A stretch of 25,360 nt of DNA from JACVCK01 sp041940385 (GTDB lineage Bacteria; Planctomycetota; Phycisphaerae; Phycisphaerales; UBA1924), in NCBI GenBank assembly GCA_041940385.1, contig JBGTSD010000038.1, positions 1-25,360 of the forward strand. Reading direction: 5' to 3'. Under the pieces are notes generated by a model. The model saw only the letters and a program-made list of their open reading frames with translations. It was not told where the DNA came from and did not search any database. Within the stretch, counting starts at the first letter, position 1. Every line of letters begins with the position of its first letter. This document shows, in pieces, positions 14,810 to 22,139 of this stretch. Position numbers and translations under genes: made by a program.

Positions 14810-15214
14810 ATGCCCCGCTCCACCGAAGCCATCATCCGCGAGGCCAACGCCGCCCTCCTCGTCGACGCCGACCACAGCGCCGTCGCCGAGTTCTTCGCGG
14901 CGGACTACCTCGCGCACCTCACCGGGCGCAACCTCAAGGGCCACGCCGGCGTGCGCCGCTTCCTCAAGATGCTCCACGCCGCATTCCCGAAGATCTCCGT
15001 CGACGTCGAGATCCTCACCAGCCGCGCCGATCGCATCGCCTGGCAGCGCACCCTCCGCGCCACCCACAAAGGCGAGTACGCCGGCTTTTCCGCCACCCAT
15101 CGGCGCGTCGTCTGGCGCGAAGTCGCCGTCTCGCGGATCGAACGCGGCGCCATCGCCGAAGACTGGATCGTCTCCGACCTCGCCGAACGACTGCTCCTCG
15201 CCCGAAAGCGCTGA
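14810..15214 (+). CDS. SnoaL-like / ester cyclase family protein
   Basis: This is a 134-residue protein of the NTF2-like SnoaL/ester cyclase superfamily. It opens MPRSTEAIIREANAALL and has FFAADYLAH (27-35), GHAGVRRFLKMLHAAFP (about 44-60) and the closing REVAVSRIERGAIAEDW strand pattern typical of this fold. Family members include polyketide cyclases and many uncharacterised small-molecule-binding or stress proteins, so only the fold is certain. No signal peptide. The stop lies 4 bases from the stop of the facing cupin gene, and the start is divergent from an anchored-protein gene. Confidence 0.85.
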   Translation: MPRSTEAIIREANAALLVDADHSAVAEFFAADYLAHLTGRNLKGHAGVRRFLKMLHAAFPKISVDVEILTSRADRIAWQRTLRATHKGEYAGFSATHRRVVWREVAVSRIERGAIAEDWIVSDLAERLLLARKR

Positions 15215-15218
15215 GCGC

Positions 15219-15695
15219 TCAGACGTGCGCCGTCATCCCGTACCGCGGCATCTCTTCCAGAATCTTTCGGATCTGCGCCTCGGTCGGCCCATCGGCCGGC
15301 GCCGACGTCTCCGGCACGCCGCATGCCTCGAAGAACTTCTCGAAGCCGCCCGGCGACGCCATCATCAGCATCCGGCACGGCACATCGCCGTCGTTGCGGA
15401 ATCCGTGCGGCCGATGCCGCGGCGCGAACATCCACGACCCCGGACCGCCCCGCAGCTCACGGCCGTCGATGGTCACCGTCAGCTCGCCCTCGAGCACGTA
15501 GAACGCCTCGTCCTCCATCGTGTGCGTGTGCGGCGGAGGACCACCGTCCCTCGCCGGCGTCACGATCTCGAACAAGCTGTACGCGCCCCCCGTCTCCTCC
15601 GACGTCATCAGGCACGTGATCCGCAAACTCCCGACGATCAACGCCGCACGATCGCGGCACGTGGGAGCGACAACCGGCGCAGTCACCATCGACAT
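15219..15695 (-). CDS. Cupin domain protein
   Basis: This 158-residue single-cupin protein has both conserved metal motifs. Motif 1 is HTHTMEDEAFYVLEG (H-x-H-x4-E-x6-G). Motif 2 is GSWMFAPRHRPHGFRN (G-x5-P-x-H-x2-H-x3-N, with His replacing the usual Gly). The residues needed to bind a metal ion are therefore intact. A C-terminal helical tail follows (EAQIRKILEEMPRYG). Single-domain cupins include dioxygenases, isomerases and quercetinase-like enzymes, and the substrate cannot be read from sequence. The start is ATG at 15693-15695 with AGAGG 6 bases upstream (15702-15706); an in-frame TTG precedes it. It faces the SnoaL-like gene with a 4-base gap. Confidence 0.92.
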   Translation of the reverse strand: MSMVTAPVVAPTCRDRAALIVGSLRITCLMTSEETGGAYSLFEIVTPARDGGPPPHTHTMEDEAFYVLEGELTVTIDGRELRGGPGSWMFAPRHRPHGFRNDGDVPCRMLMMASPGGFEKFFEACGVPETSAPADGPTEAQIRKILEEMPRYGMTAHV

Positions 15696-15838
15696 CAATC
15701 ACCTCTTTCCCCGGCAACTCCGGACCCAATCAAGTAGGCGCCCTCCTCCCACAGTCAAGACCATTCGGGGGAACCCATCAGCAGAGACCGCGTCCCACGC
15801 GTCCAAACCCACTCGCACCCCCGCGCCGAGCCCGCCCC

Positions 15839-16339
15839 ATGTCGCTCGCTCCCACCCTCCACAGCTTCGCCTACTCCCTCGACTTCCTCCGCGAACAGGT
15901 CGCCGATGTCGCGCCGTCCTCCATGACCGCGCAAGCCGGCGCCGCCGTCAATCATCCGACCTGGGTCATCGGTCACCTCATCTCCACCTGCGAACAACTC
16001 TCCCTCGCGATCGGCGCACCCGCCTGGCTTCCGACCGACTGGCACGCGCGCTACGGCACGGGCAGCGCTCCCGTCGCCGACGCGTCCCGCTATGAGTCGA
16101 GAGCGCAATTGCTCGACATGCTCCGCGAGGCGCAAGCGCGCATCACCGCGGCCGCGCAGGGCCTGAGCGACTCGCAGCTCGACACCCCCTTCCCCGACGA
16201 ATCCCTCCTCCCCGTCTTCCCCACCCTCCGCCACGCCGTGCTCCACGTCCTCGTCGCGCACACCGCCTACCACATCGCGCAGGTCGCCGCGTGGCGCAAG
16301 GCAATGAACCTCCCGCGCATCCAGCGCGTCTACGAGTGA
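15839..16339 (+). CDS. DinB-superfamily four-helix-bundle metalloprotein
   Basis: This 166-residue protein has the DinB/DUF664 pattern: helix 2 with NHPTWVIGHLI and the late HVLVAHTAYHIAQVAAWR helix. The expected metal triad is His46, His141 and His145. DinB-like proteins share a fold with bacillithiol and mycothiol transferases, which use a divalent metal to activate a thiol. Most members are uncharacterised, so a thiol-transferase or damage-associated role is only a possibility. The start ATG at 15839 fits the first helix; no strong ribosome binding site is visible. It stands alone, 140 bases from the divergent cupin gene and about 190 bases before the DUF3604 operon. Confidence 0.88.
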   Translation: MSLAPTLHSFAYSLDFLREQVADVAPSSMTAQAGAAVNHPTWVIGHLISTCEQLSLAIGAPAWLPTDWHARYGTGSAPVADASRYESRAQLLDMLREAQARITAAAQGLSDSQLDTPFPDESLLPVFPTLRHAVLHVLVAHTAYHIAQVAAWRKAMNLPRIQRVYE

Positions 16340-16517
16340 GCGCACGCCGGACCCGTTCGGCCCTCCAGATCCCGCGCCCGCAACGCGCCCGACCCAATCT
16401 CACCCCCCGACAGCCCTTTACAAAACCTGCGCAAGAGCGCTGACGCGATGCCATCTCGCGTTTGGTACTGTGCCGCACTCGCCGGGAGCCGGCCCCGTTC
16501 CGTCATCACCTGCTCGC

Positions 16518-16523
16518 AAGGAG
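16518..16523 (+). promoter_or_regulatory. Ribosome binding site of the DUF3604 operon
   Basis: AAGGAG, 6 bases before the ATG at 16530. It selects this start, which gives a clean signal peptide, over an in-frame upstream codon at 16470. Confidence 0.75.
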
Positions 16524-16529
16524 CATTGC

Positions 16530-18461
16530 ATGCGCAGGCGTTCGATCGCGTACCTCTCCACCGCCGCGGCCCTCACCTTCGCCGCTCTCGCCCTCGCGCA
16601 GGACACCGGTCCGCTCGACAAAGACACCGCCGACAAGGCCCACGCCGCGAAACCCGTCTACTCGCCCTACGCCAACCGCAGCTATCCCACGCGCCCCTTC
16701 TTCGGCGACACCCACCTGCACACGTCCTTCTCCATGGACGCCGGCGCGTTCGGCGCACGCCTCTCGCCCCGCGACGCCTACCGCTTCGCCCGCGGCGAAC
16801 AGGTCAACGCCTCCAGCGGCCAGCCCGTCAAGCTCTCCCGCCCGCTCGACTTCCTCGTCGTCGCCGACCACTCCGACAACATGGGCTTCTTCCCCGACCT
16901 CTTCGCCGGTCGACCCGACCTGCTCGCCGATCCCACCGGCCGCAAGTGGTACGACATGATCCAGAGCGGCAAGGGCGCCGACGCCGCCATCGAGATCATC
17001 GTCGCCTTCTCTCACAACAAGTTTCCCAAGGACCTCATGTACTTCCCGGGGACCACCGGCTACAAGGGCGCGTGGCAGGAAACGATCAAGGCCGCCGAGG
17101 CCTACAACGAGCCCGGACGCTTCACCGCCTTCATCGGCTTCGAGTGGACGTCCAACACCGGCGGCAACAACCTCCACCGCAACATCATCTTCCGCGACAA
17201 CGCCGACAAGGCCTCGCGCGTCGAGCCCTTCACCGTCTATCCGCCCTACGGCAGCGACAACCCCGTCGAACTCTGGAAGTGGATGGCCGCCTACGAAGAG
17301 AAGACCGGCGGCGACGTCCTCGCCATCGCGCACAACGGCAACCTCTCCAACGGCCAGATGTTCCCCATCGTCGAGGCCTTCGGGAAGAAGCTCGACCGCG
17401 ACTACGCCGAGACCCGCGCCAAGTGGGAGCGCCTCTACGAAGTCACCCAGACCAAGGGCGACGGCGAAGCGCATCCCGCGCTCTCGCCCAACGACGAATT
17501 CGCCGACTTCGAAACCTGGGACAAGGGCAACCTCGACGGCAGCGTCGCCAAGACGCCCGACATGCTCCCGTCCGAGTACGCGCGCTCCGGCCTCAAGATC
17601 GGCCTCCAGCTCGAGCACGAACTCGGCGCCAATCCTTATAAGTTCGGCCTGATCGGCAGCAGCGACGCCCACACCGGCCTCGCCGCCATGGAGGAAGACA
17701 ACTTCTTCGGCAAAACCACGCCGCAGGAGCCGAGCCCCGAGCGCGCCCACGCCACCTTCATTGACAACAAGGAGACCGGCGTCAAGGTCATGGACTGGGA
17801 AGTCTGCGCCGCCGGATACGCCGCCGTCTGGGCGACCGAGAACACCCGCGAAGCGCTCTTCGACGCCATGGAGCGCCGCGAGACCTACGCCACCACCGGC
17901 ACGCGCATGATCGTCCGCTTCTTCGGCGGCTGGGACTTCGTCGCCGAAGACGCCGGCCACCGCCTCCCCGCCTCCGTCGGCTACGCCAAGGGCGTGCCCA
18001 TGGGCGGCGACCTCCGCGCCGCGCCGGCCGGCAAGGCGCCCACCTTCCTCGTCGCCGCGCTCAAGGACCCCATCGGCGCCAACCTCGACCGCATCCAGAT
18101 CATCAAGGGCTGGCTCGACTCCAGCGGCCAGCTCCACGAGCAGGTCTACGACGTCGTCTGGGGTGACGCCGAATCGCGCCGCGTCGGCGGCGACGGCAAA
18201 GTCCCCGCCGTCGGCAGCACCGTCGATCTCGACACCGCCACATGGACCAACACCATCGGCGACCCCGAACTGATCGCCGTCTGGACCGATCCCGACTTCG
18301 ACGCGTCCGAGCACGCCTTCTACTACGCGCGCGTCCTCGAGATCCCCACGCCGCGCTGGACCGCCTACGACGCCGTCCGCTTCGGCGTGAAGCCCCTCCC
18401 CGACGCGCGCCTCACCATCCAGGAGCGCGCCTACACCAGCCCCATCTGGTACACGCCCTGA
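16530..18461 (+). CDS. Secreted DUF3604 protein (PHP-like metalloenzyme fold)
   Basis: This 643-residue protein has a signal peptide (MRRRSIAYLSTAAALTFAAL, likely cut at ALA|QD, about residue 23). The DUF3604 body has PHP-type metal ligands in order: GDTHLHT (Asp60, His62, His64), VADHSDN (Asp113, His114, Asp116), FEWTS (Glu205), IAHNGNLSNG (His268) and SSDAHTG (Asp379, His381). All look intact, so it is probably a periplasmic hydrolase, but the substrate is unknown. It is the first gene of a very tight operon: the isomerase gene starts at the next base after its stop, and the HupE-like gene overlaps that one. The shared cassette suggests that the isomerase helps fold or mature it and that HupE handles its metal or substrate; that is inference. 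Confidence 0.93.
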   Translation: MRRRSIAYLSTAAALTFAALALAQDTGPLDKDTADKAHAAKPVYSPYANRSYPTRPFFGDTHLHTSFSMDAGAFGARLSPRDAYRFARGEQVNASSGQPVKLSRPLDFLVVADHSDNMGFFPDLFAGRPDLLADPTGRKWYDMIQSGKGADAAIEIIVAFSHNKFPKDLMYFPGTTGYKGAWQETIKAAEAYNEPGRFTAFIGFEWTSNTGGNNLHRNIIFRDNADKASRVEPFTVYPPYGSDNPVELWKWMAAYEEKTGGDVLAIAHNGNLSNGQMFPIVEAFGKKLDRDYAETRAKWERLYEVTQTKGDGEAHPALSPNDEFADFETWDKGNLDGSVAKTPDMLPSEYARSGLKIGLQLEHELGANPYKFGLIGSSDAHTGLAAMEEDNFFGKTTPQEPSPERAHATFIDNKETGVKVMDWEVCAAGYAAVWATENTREALFDAMERRETYATTGTRMIVRFFGGWDFVAEDAGHRLPASVGYAKGVPMGGDLRAAPAGKAPTFLVAALKDPIGANLDRIQIIKGWLDSSGQLHEQVYDVVWGDAESRRVGGDGKVPAVGSTVDLDTATWTNTIGDPELIAVWTDPDFDASEHAFYYARVLEIPTPRWTAYDAVRFGVKPLPDARLTIQERAYTSPIWYTP

Positions 18462-19304
18462 ATGCGCCGCCCGCTCCTTCGCGAACCGCTCGTCCACTTC
18501 CTCGCGCTCGGCGCCGCGATCTTCGTCGCGTTCGCGATCCTCGCCGACGGCGATGAAGCGCCACGCCAAGACGAGATCGTCGTCACCGCCGGCAAGCTCG
18601 AGCACCTCGCCACCATCTTCTCGCGCACCTGGCAGCGCCCGCCCACGCGCGCCGAGCTCGAAGACCTCGTGCACGAGCACGTCTGCGAAGAAGCCGCCGT
18701 CCGCCAGGCCCTCGCCATGGGCCTCGACGACGACGACTCCATCATCCGCCGCCGCCTCCGCCAGAAGCTCGAGTTTCTGACCGCCGACCTCGCCGCGCAG
18801 CAGGAACCCACCGAGGAGGTCCTCGCCGCGTACCTCGAAGCCCACGCCGACGAGTTCCGCATCGACCCGCGCCTGTCCTTCCGCCACGTCTACTTCAGCT
18901 CCGATGCGCGCGACGAAGACCTGAGCGCCGCCCTCGCGCAACTGCAAGCCGGCGCCGATCCCCTCACCCTCGGCGATCGCACCCTCCTCGAGCCCGCCTA
19001 CTCCAACGCCTCGCCGACCGACATCGCGTCCCTCTTCGGCGACGACTTCGCCGCTCGCCTCGCCACGCTCGAGCCCGGCGCGTGGGTCGGCCCCGTGTCC
19101 TCCGCCTACGGCCTCCACGCCGTCATCATCGACCAGCGCGACCGCGGCCGCGTTCCCACGCTCGACGAAGCCCGTGACCTTGTCCGCAGCGAATGGGACT
19201 CGGCGCAGCGCCAGCGACTCCTCGACGAGTTCTACGACCGCCTCGTCGCGTCCTACGACGTCGACGTTCAGTGGCCCGAGCCCAGCGCGAGCGAACAGCC
19301 ATGA
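18462..19304 (+). CDS. Membrane-anchored parvulin-type peptidyl-prolyl isomerase
   Basis: This 280-residue protein has an N-terminal signal anchor (about residues 8-27, HFLALGAAIFVAFAIL). A SurA/PrsA-like helical N-domain follows, with a charged region near 60-110, then a parvulin rotamase-like domain of about 100 residues (LSFRHVYFSSDARDEDL, ..FGDDFAARLATLEPGAW.., GPVSSAYGLHAVIID at about 211-225). The rotamase domain is shortened in its middle compared with PpiC, so isomerase activity is not assured and it may act mainly as a chaperone. The ATG immediately follows the DUF3604 stop with no spacer, and its stop overlaps the HupE-like start (ATGA). A periplasmic folding role for its operon partners is likely but inferred. 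Confidence 0.85.
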   Translation: MRRPLLREPLVHFLALGAAIFVAFAILADGDEAPRQDEIVVTAGKLEHLATIFSRTWQRPPTRAELEDLVHEHVCEEAAVRQALAMGLDDDDSIIRRRLRQKLEFLTADLAAQQEPTEEVLAAYLEAHADEFRIDPRLSFRHVYFSSDARDEDLSAALAQLQAGADPLTLGDRTLLEPAYSNASPTDIASLFGDDFAARLATLEPGAWVGPVSSAYGLHAVIIDQRDRGRVPTLDEARDLVRSEWDSAQRQRLLDEFYDRLVASYDVDVQWPEPSASEQP

Positions 19305-20293
19305 CCCGCGCGCTCGCGCTCGTCCTGCTCATCCTTGCCGCGCTCGCCCCCCGTGCGCACGCCCACGAGGTCCGCCCCGCCTACCTCGAGATCGTCCAGA
19401 CCTCGGACGACGTCCTCGAGATCACCTGGCGCACCCCCGCCCGCGCCGACGACCTCCGCCTCGCGCTCGATGTCCGTCTCCCCGCGAGCGCCGAGCTCAT
19501 CGCCGGCCCGCGCACCCGCTTCGTCGGCGGCGCCTGCATCCAGCAGTGGACCATCCGCCACCCGAGCGCGCTCGTCGACGAAACCATCCACATCGACGGC
19601 CTCACCGCCACCATGACCGACGTCCTCGTGCGCATCGAGCGTCAGAGCGGCGCCACCCAGGTCGCGCGCCTCACCCCCGACAATCCCGCGCTCCTCGTCG
19701 AAGCGACCCCGAGCGCGCTCCGACTCGCCACCACCTACCTCATCCTCGGCGTCGAGCACATCCTCCTCGGCGTCGATCACCTCCTCTTCGTCCTCGCGCT
19801 CGTCATCCTCGTCCGCGGCTGGCGCCGACTCGTCGAAACCATCACCGCCTTCACCATCGCGCACTCCATCACCCTCGTCCTCGCCACCCTCGGCGTCGTC
19901 CACGTCCCCGGACCGCCCGTCGAAGCGATCATCGCGCTCTCGATCGTCTTCGTCGCCTCCGAGATCCTCCGCGCACAGCAAGGCCGACCCGGCCTCAGTC
20001 AGCAGCGCCCGTGGATCGTCGCATTCTCCTTCGGCCTGCTCCACGGCCTGGGCTTCGCCGGCGCGCTCTCCGACGTCGGACTGCCGCAGCACGCCATCCC
20101 CCTCGCGCTCGTCTTCTTCAACGTCGGCGTCGAACTCGGCCAGCTCATCTTCGTCGCCGGCGCGCTGCTCGGCGCGCGTCTCGTCGCGCTCGCCTGGCCG
20201 CGTAGCCCCGGGTGGACCACGCGCGTTCTGCCCTACGCCATCGGCGCCATCGCCATGGCGTGGGTCATCGAGCGCATCGCCGGCTTCGCCTGA
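19301..20293 (+). CDS. HupE/UreJ-type membrane protein with exported N-terminal domain
   Basis: This 330-residue protein has a signal peptide MTRALALVLLILAALAPRAHA, so the mature chain starts HEVRPAYLE. A beta-rich periplasmic domain of about 120 residues is followed by a six- or seven-helix HupE/UreJ_2 domain. Conserved histidines are in ILGVEHILLGVDHLL (His153, Asp159, His160), IAHSITL (His188) and FGLLHGLGFAGAL (His248). HupE and UreJ proteins are nickel or cobalt permeases, but this branch, fused to an N-domain, may carry another metal or substrate. The start overlaps the isomerase stop in ATGA, indicating translational coupling; the longer open frame back to 19193 lies inside the isomerase gene and is rejected. 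Confidence 0.9.
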   Translation: MTRALALVLLILAALAPRAHAHEVRPAYLEIVQTSDDVLEITWRTPARADDLRLALDVRLPASAELIAGPRTRFVGGACIQQWTIRHPSALVDETIHIDGLTATMTDVLVRIERQSGATQVARLTPDNPALLVEATPSALRLATTYLILGVEHILLGVDHLLFVLALVILVRGWRRLVETITAFTIAHSITLVLATLGVVHVPGPPVEAIIALSIVFVASEILRAQQGRPGLSQQRPWIVAFSFGLLHGLGFAGALSDVGLPQHAIPLALVFFNVGVELGQLIFVAGALLGARLVALAWPRSPGWTTRVLPYAIGAIAMAWVIERIAGFA

Positions 20294-20337
20294 CGCGCCA
20301 CGCCGTCCTATCAACGTCAACATCTCACACAGTGCAA

Positions 20338-20366
20338 TTGACACCGTTCCAATCATCCGCCACGAT
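20338..20366 (+). promoter_or_regulatory. Candidate promoter of the DUF1254 gene
   Basis: A perfect -35 box TTGACA (20338-20343), a 17-base spacer and a weak -10 CACGAT (20361-20366) lie in the 157-base gap after the HupE-like gene. The transcript would carry a leader of about 75-80 bases. The weak -10 keeps confidence moderate. Confidence 0.4.
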
Positions 20367-20437
20367 GACCACGGATATTCCGGTGCGTCCGGGATGCCGC
20401 GCCGATCGCTCGGCGGGGTGGTCAACGAGAGAACAAC

Positions 20438-20443
20438 GAAAGG
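20438..20443 (+). promoter_or_regulatory. Ribosome binding site of the DUF1254 gene
   Basis: GAAAGG, 7 bases before the ATG at 20451. It supports that start over the longer in-frame extension from 20394. Confidence 0.6.
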
Positions 20444-20450
20444 CAATCGA

Positions 20451-22067
20451 ATGATGAAGATGCTCGCATCACTGCGTGCCGCCGCAGTGGCGTCGGCCCT
20501 CGCCGCGTCGTCCGGCGCCATCGCGCAATCTCCGATCCCGCCGTCCGTCACCACGCCGGAGCGCGTCGAGACGCGGCTCGGAACCATCGAGTTCAAGGAC
20601 GGCGTCCCCACCAAGGAATCCGCCGCGAAACTCTACGACCACCTCGACTTCATGTACGCCAACCGCGCATTCCTCGACACAATGAGCGGCGTCAGCATCC
20701 GCGCCTTTCGCACGGGCATGCAGGACATCGGCGTCAACGCCAACGAAGTCGTCATCTTCTCTGAACTCATGGACGCCAAGTCCCTCTTCCTCACCGCCAA
20801 CGCCGACACCGTCTACATCATGGGCTACCTCGACCTCACCAACGGCCCCGTCGTGCTCGAGGCCCCGCCGAAGTTCCTCGGCGTCGTGCAGGACGCCTGG
20901 TTCCGCTGGGTCATCGACCTCGGACTCCCCGGCCCGGACCGCGGCGAGGGCGGGCGCTACCTCATCGTCCCGCCCGACTACAAGGGCACGCTCCCCGAAG
21001 GCGGCTTCTACGTCGCCCACGCGCGCACCAACTGCATCGTCTGGTTCGGACGCAGCTTCCTCGAGAACGGCGCCGATCCGCGCCCCGTCGTGGAGACCAT
21101 CCGCGAGCACACCAAGGTCTATCCCTACGAAGAAGGCGGCGTCGGCACGCCCATCGCCAGCTACCTCGAAGGCGAAGCGCGCCTCGGCCGCGTGACCTCG
21201 CCGCCCACCACCGTCTTCCACGAGGGCACGGGCAAGGTCATGAACACCCTCCCGCCCAATGACTGGACGTTCTTCGAAGTGCTGAACGAAATCGTCCAGA
21301 GCGAGCCCGCCACGGCGCTCGACGCCGAGCTCATGGGCCCCATCGCCGCCATCGGCATCGTCAAGGGCAAGCCCTTCAATCCCGATGCGCGCATGAAGAA
21401 GATCATGAACGAAGCGCTCGCCGTCGCCAACGCGACGTCGCGCGCCCTTTTCCTGAGCCCGCGCGATCCAAGCTGGTACTTCTATCCCGACTCCTCCTGG
21501 TTCAACTTCCTCTTCATCAGCGGCTACGAATTCGAAACCCCCATCCCCGAGATCGCCCGCGACGGCTCGGTCAAAGTCAATCCCGACACCGGCTATCGCA
21601 CGATGGACGCCCGCACCGCGTTCTTCTACGGCGTCACCGGCATCACGCCCGCCATGGCCATGCGCCTCACCGGCATCGGCTCGCAGTACCTCCTCGCCAT
21701 GGCCGACGGCAACGGCGAACCCTTCGACGGCGCCGAGACCTACAAGGTCACCCTCCCCAAGGGCATCCCCGAGAAGAACTTCTGGTCCTTCACCCTCTAC
21801 GACAACATGACCCGCTCCATGCTCGACACGCCCCAGCGCTACCCGCGCGCCGGCAGCCAGAGCTACCCCTCGCCCGCCGCCGAACCGAGCCCCGACGGCT
21901 CCACCACCATCTACTTCAGCCCCACGCAGCCGAACAACGTCCCCCGCGGCAACTGGATCCAGACCGACCCTGAAAAGGGCTGGTTCGTCATCCTCCGCCT
22001 CTACAGCCCGCTCGAACCCTTCTTCGACAAGTCCTGGCGCGTCAGCGAGATCGAACGCGTGAACTGA
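20451..22067 (+). CDS. Secreted DUF1254/DUF1214 protein
   Basis: This 538-residue exported protein has a signal peptide (MMKMLASLRAAAVASALAAS, likely cut at AIA|QS, about residue 25). The N-terminal DUF1254 domain includes YDHLDFMYANRAFLD and the conserved NADTVYIMGYLDL block. The C-terminal DUF1214 domain includes GNGEPFDGAETYKVTLP, NFWSFTLYDNMTRSML and the closing GNWIQTDPEKGWFVILRLY, all typical of this family. The family is widespread and of unknown function; crystal structures show no obvious enzyme. The gene follows the HupE-like gene on the same strand but 157 bases away with its own candidate promoter, so it is probably a separate unit. A perfect hairpin follows the stop. Confidence 0.95.
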   Translation: MMKMLASLRAAAVASALAASSGAIAQSPIPPSVTTPERVETRLGTIEFKDGVPTKESAAKLYDHLDFMYANRAFLDTMSGVSIRAFRTGMQDIGVNANEVVIFSELMDAKSLFLTANADTVYIMGYLDLTNGPVVLEAPPKFLGVVQDAWFRWVIDLGLPGPDRGEGGRYLIVPPDYKGTLPEGGFYVAHARTNCIVWFGRSFLENGADPRPVVETIREHTKVYPYEEGGVGTPIASYLEGEARLGRVTSPPTTVFHEGTGKVMNTLPPNDWTFFEVLNEIVQSEPATALDAELMGPIAAIGIVKGKPFNPDARMKKIMNEALAVANATSRALFLSPRDPSWYFYPDSSWFNFLFISGYEFETPIPEIARDGSVKVNPDTGYRTMDARTAFFYGVTGITPAMAMRLTGIGSQYLLAMADGNGEPFDGAETYKVTLPKGIPEKNFWSFTLYDNMTRSMLDTPQRYPRAGSQSYPSPAAEPSPDGSTTIYFSPTQPNNVPRGNWIQTDPEKGWFVILRLYSPLEPFFDKSWRVSEIERVN

Positions 22068-22095
22068 TCCGGTCGCACATCAAGGCGCTTCAACC

Positions 22096-22123
22096 CGCGG
22101 CGAGCGCTCCAGCGCTCGCCGCG
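22096..22123. terminator. Perfect hairpin between convergent genes
   Basis: CGCGGCGAGCGCT (22096-22108) and AGCGCTCGCCGCG (22111-22123) form a perfect 13-base inverted repeat in the 72-base gap between the DUF1254 gene and the facing kinase gene. It can serve both strands. No long T tract follows on either strand, so it is a weak intrinsic terminator or a 3'-end protecting structure. Confidence 0.55.
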
Positions 22124-22139
22124 TTCGCGCGCCGATCGC

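Noticed and set aside
16506..19118. 870-residue minus-strand open frame
   Set aside because: It is the reverse complement of the DUF3604 and isomerase genes, with Gly/Val/Glu/Ala low complexity and no domain pattern.
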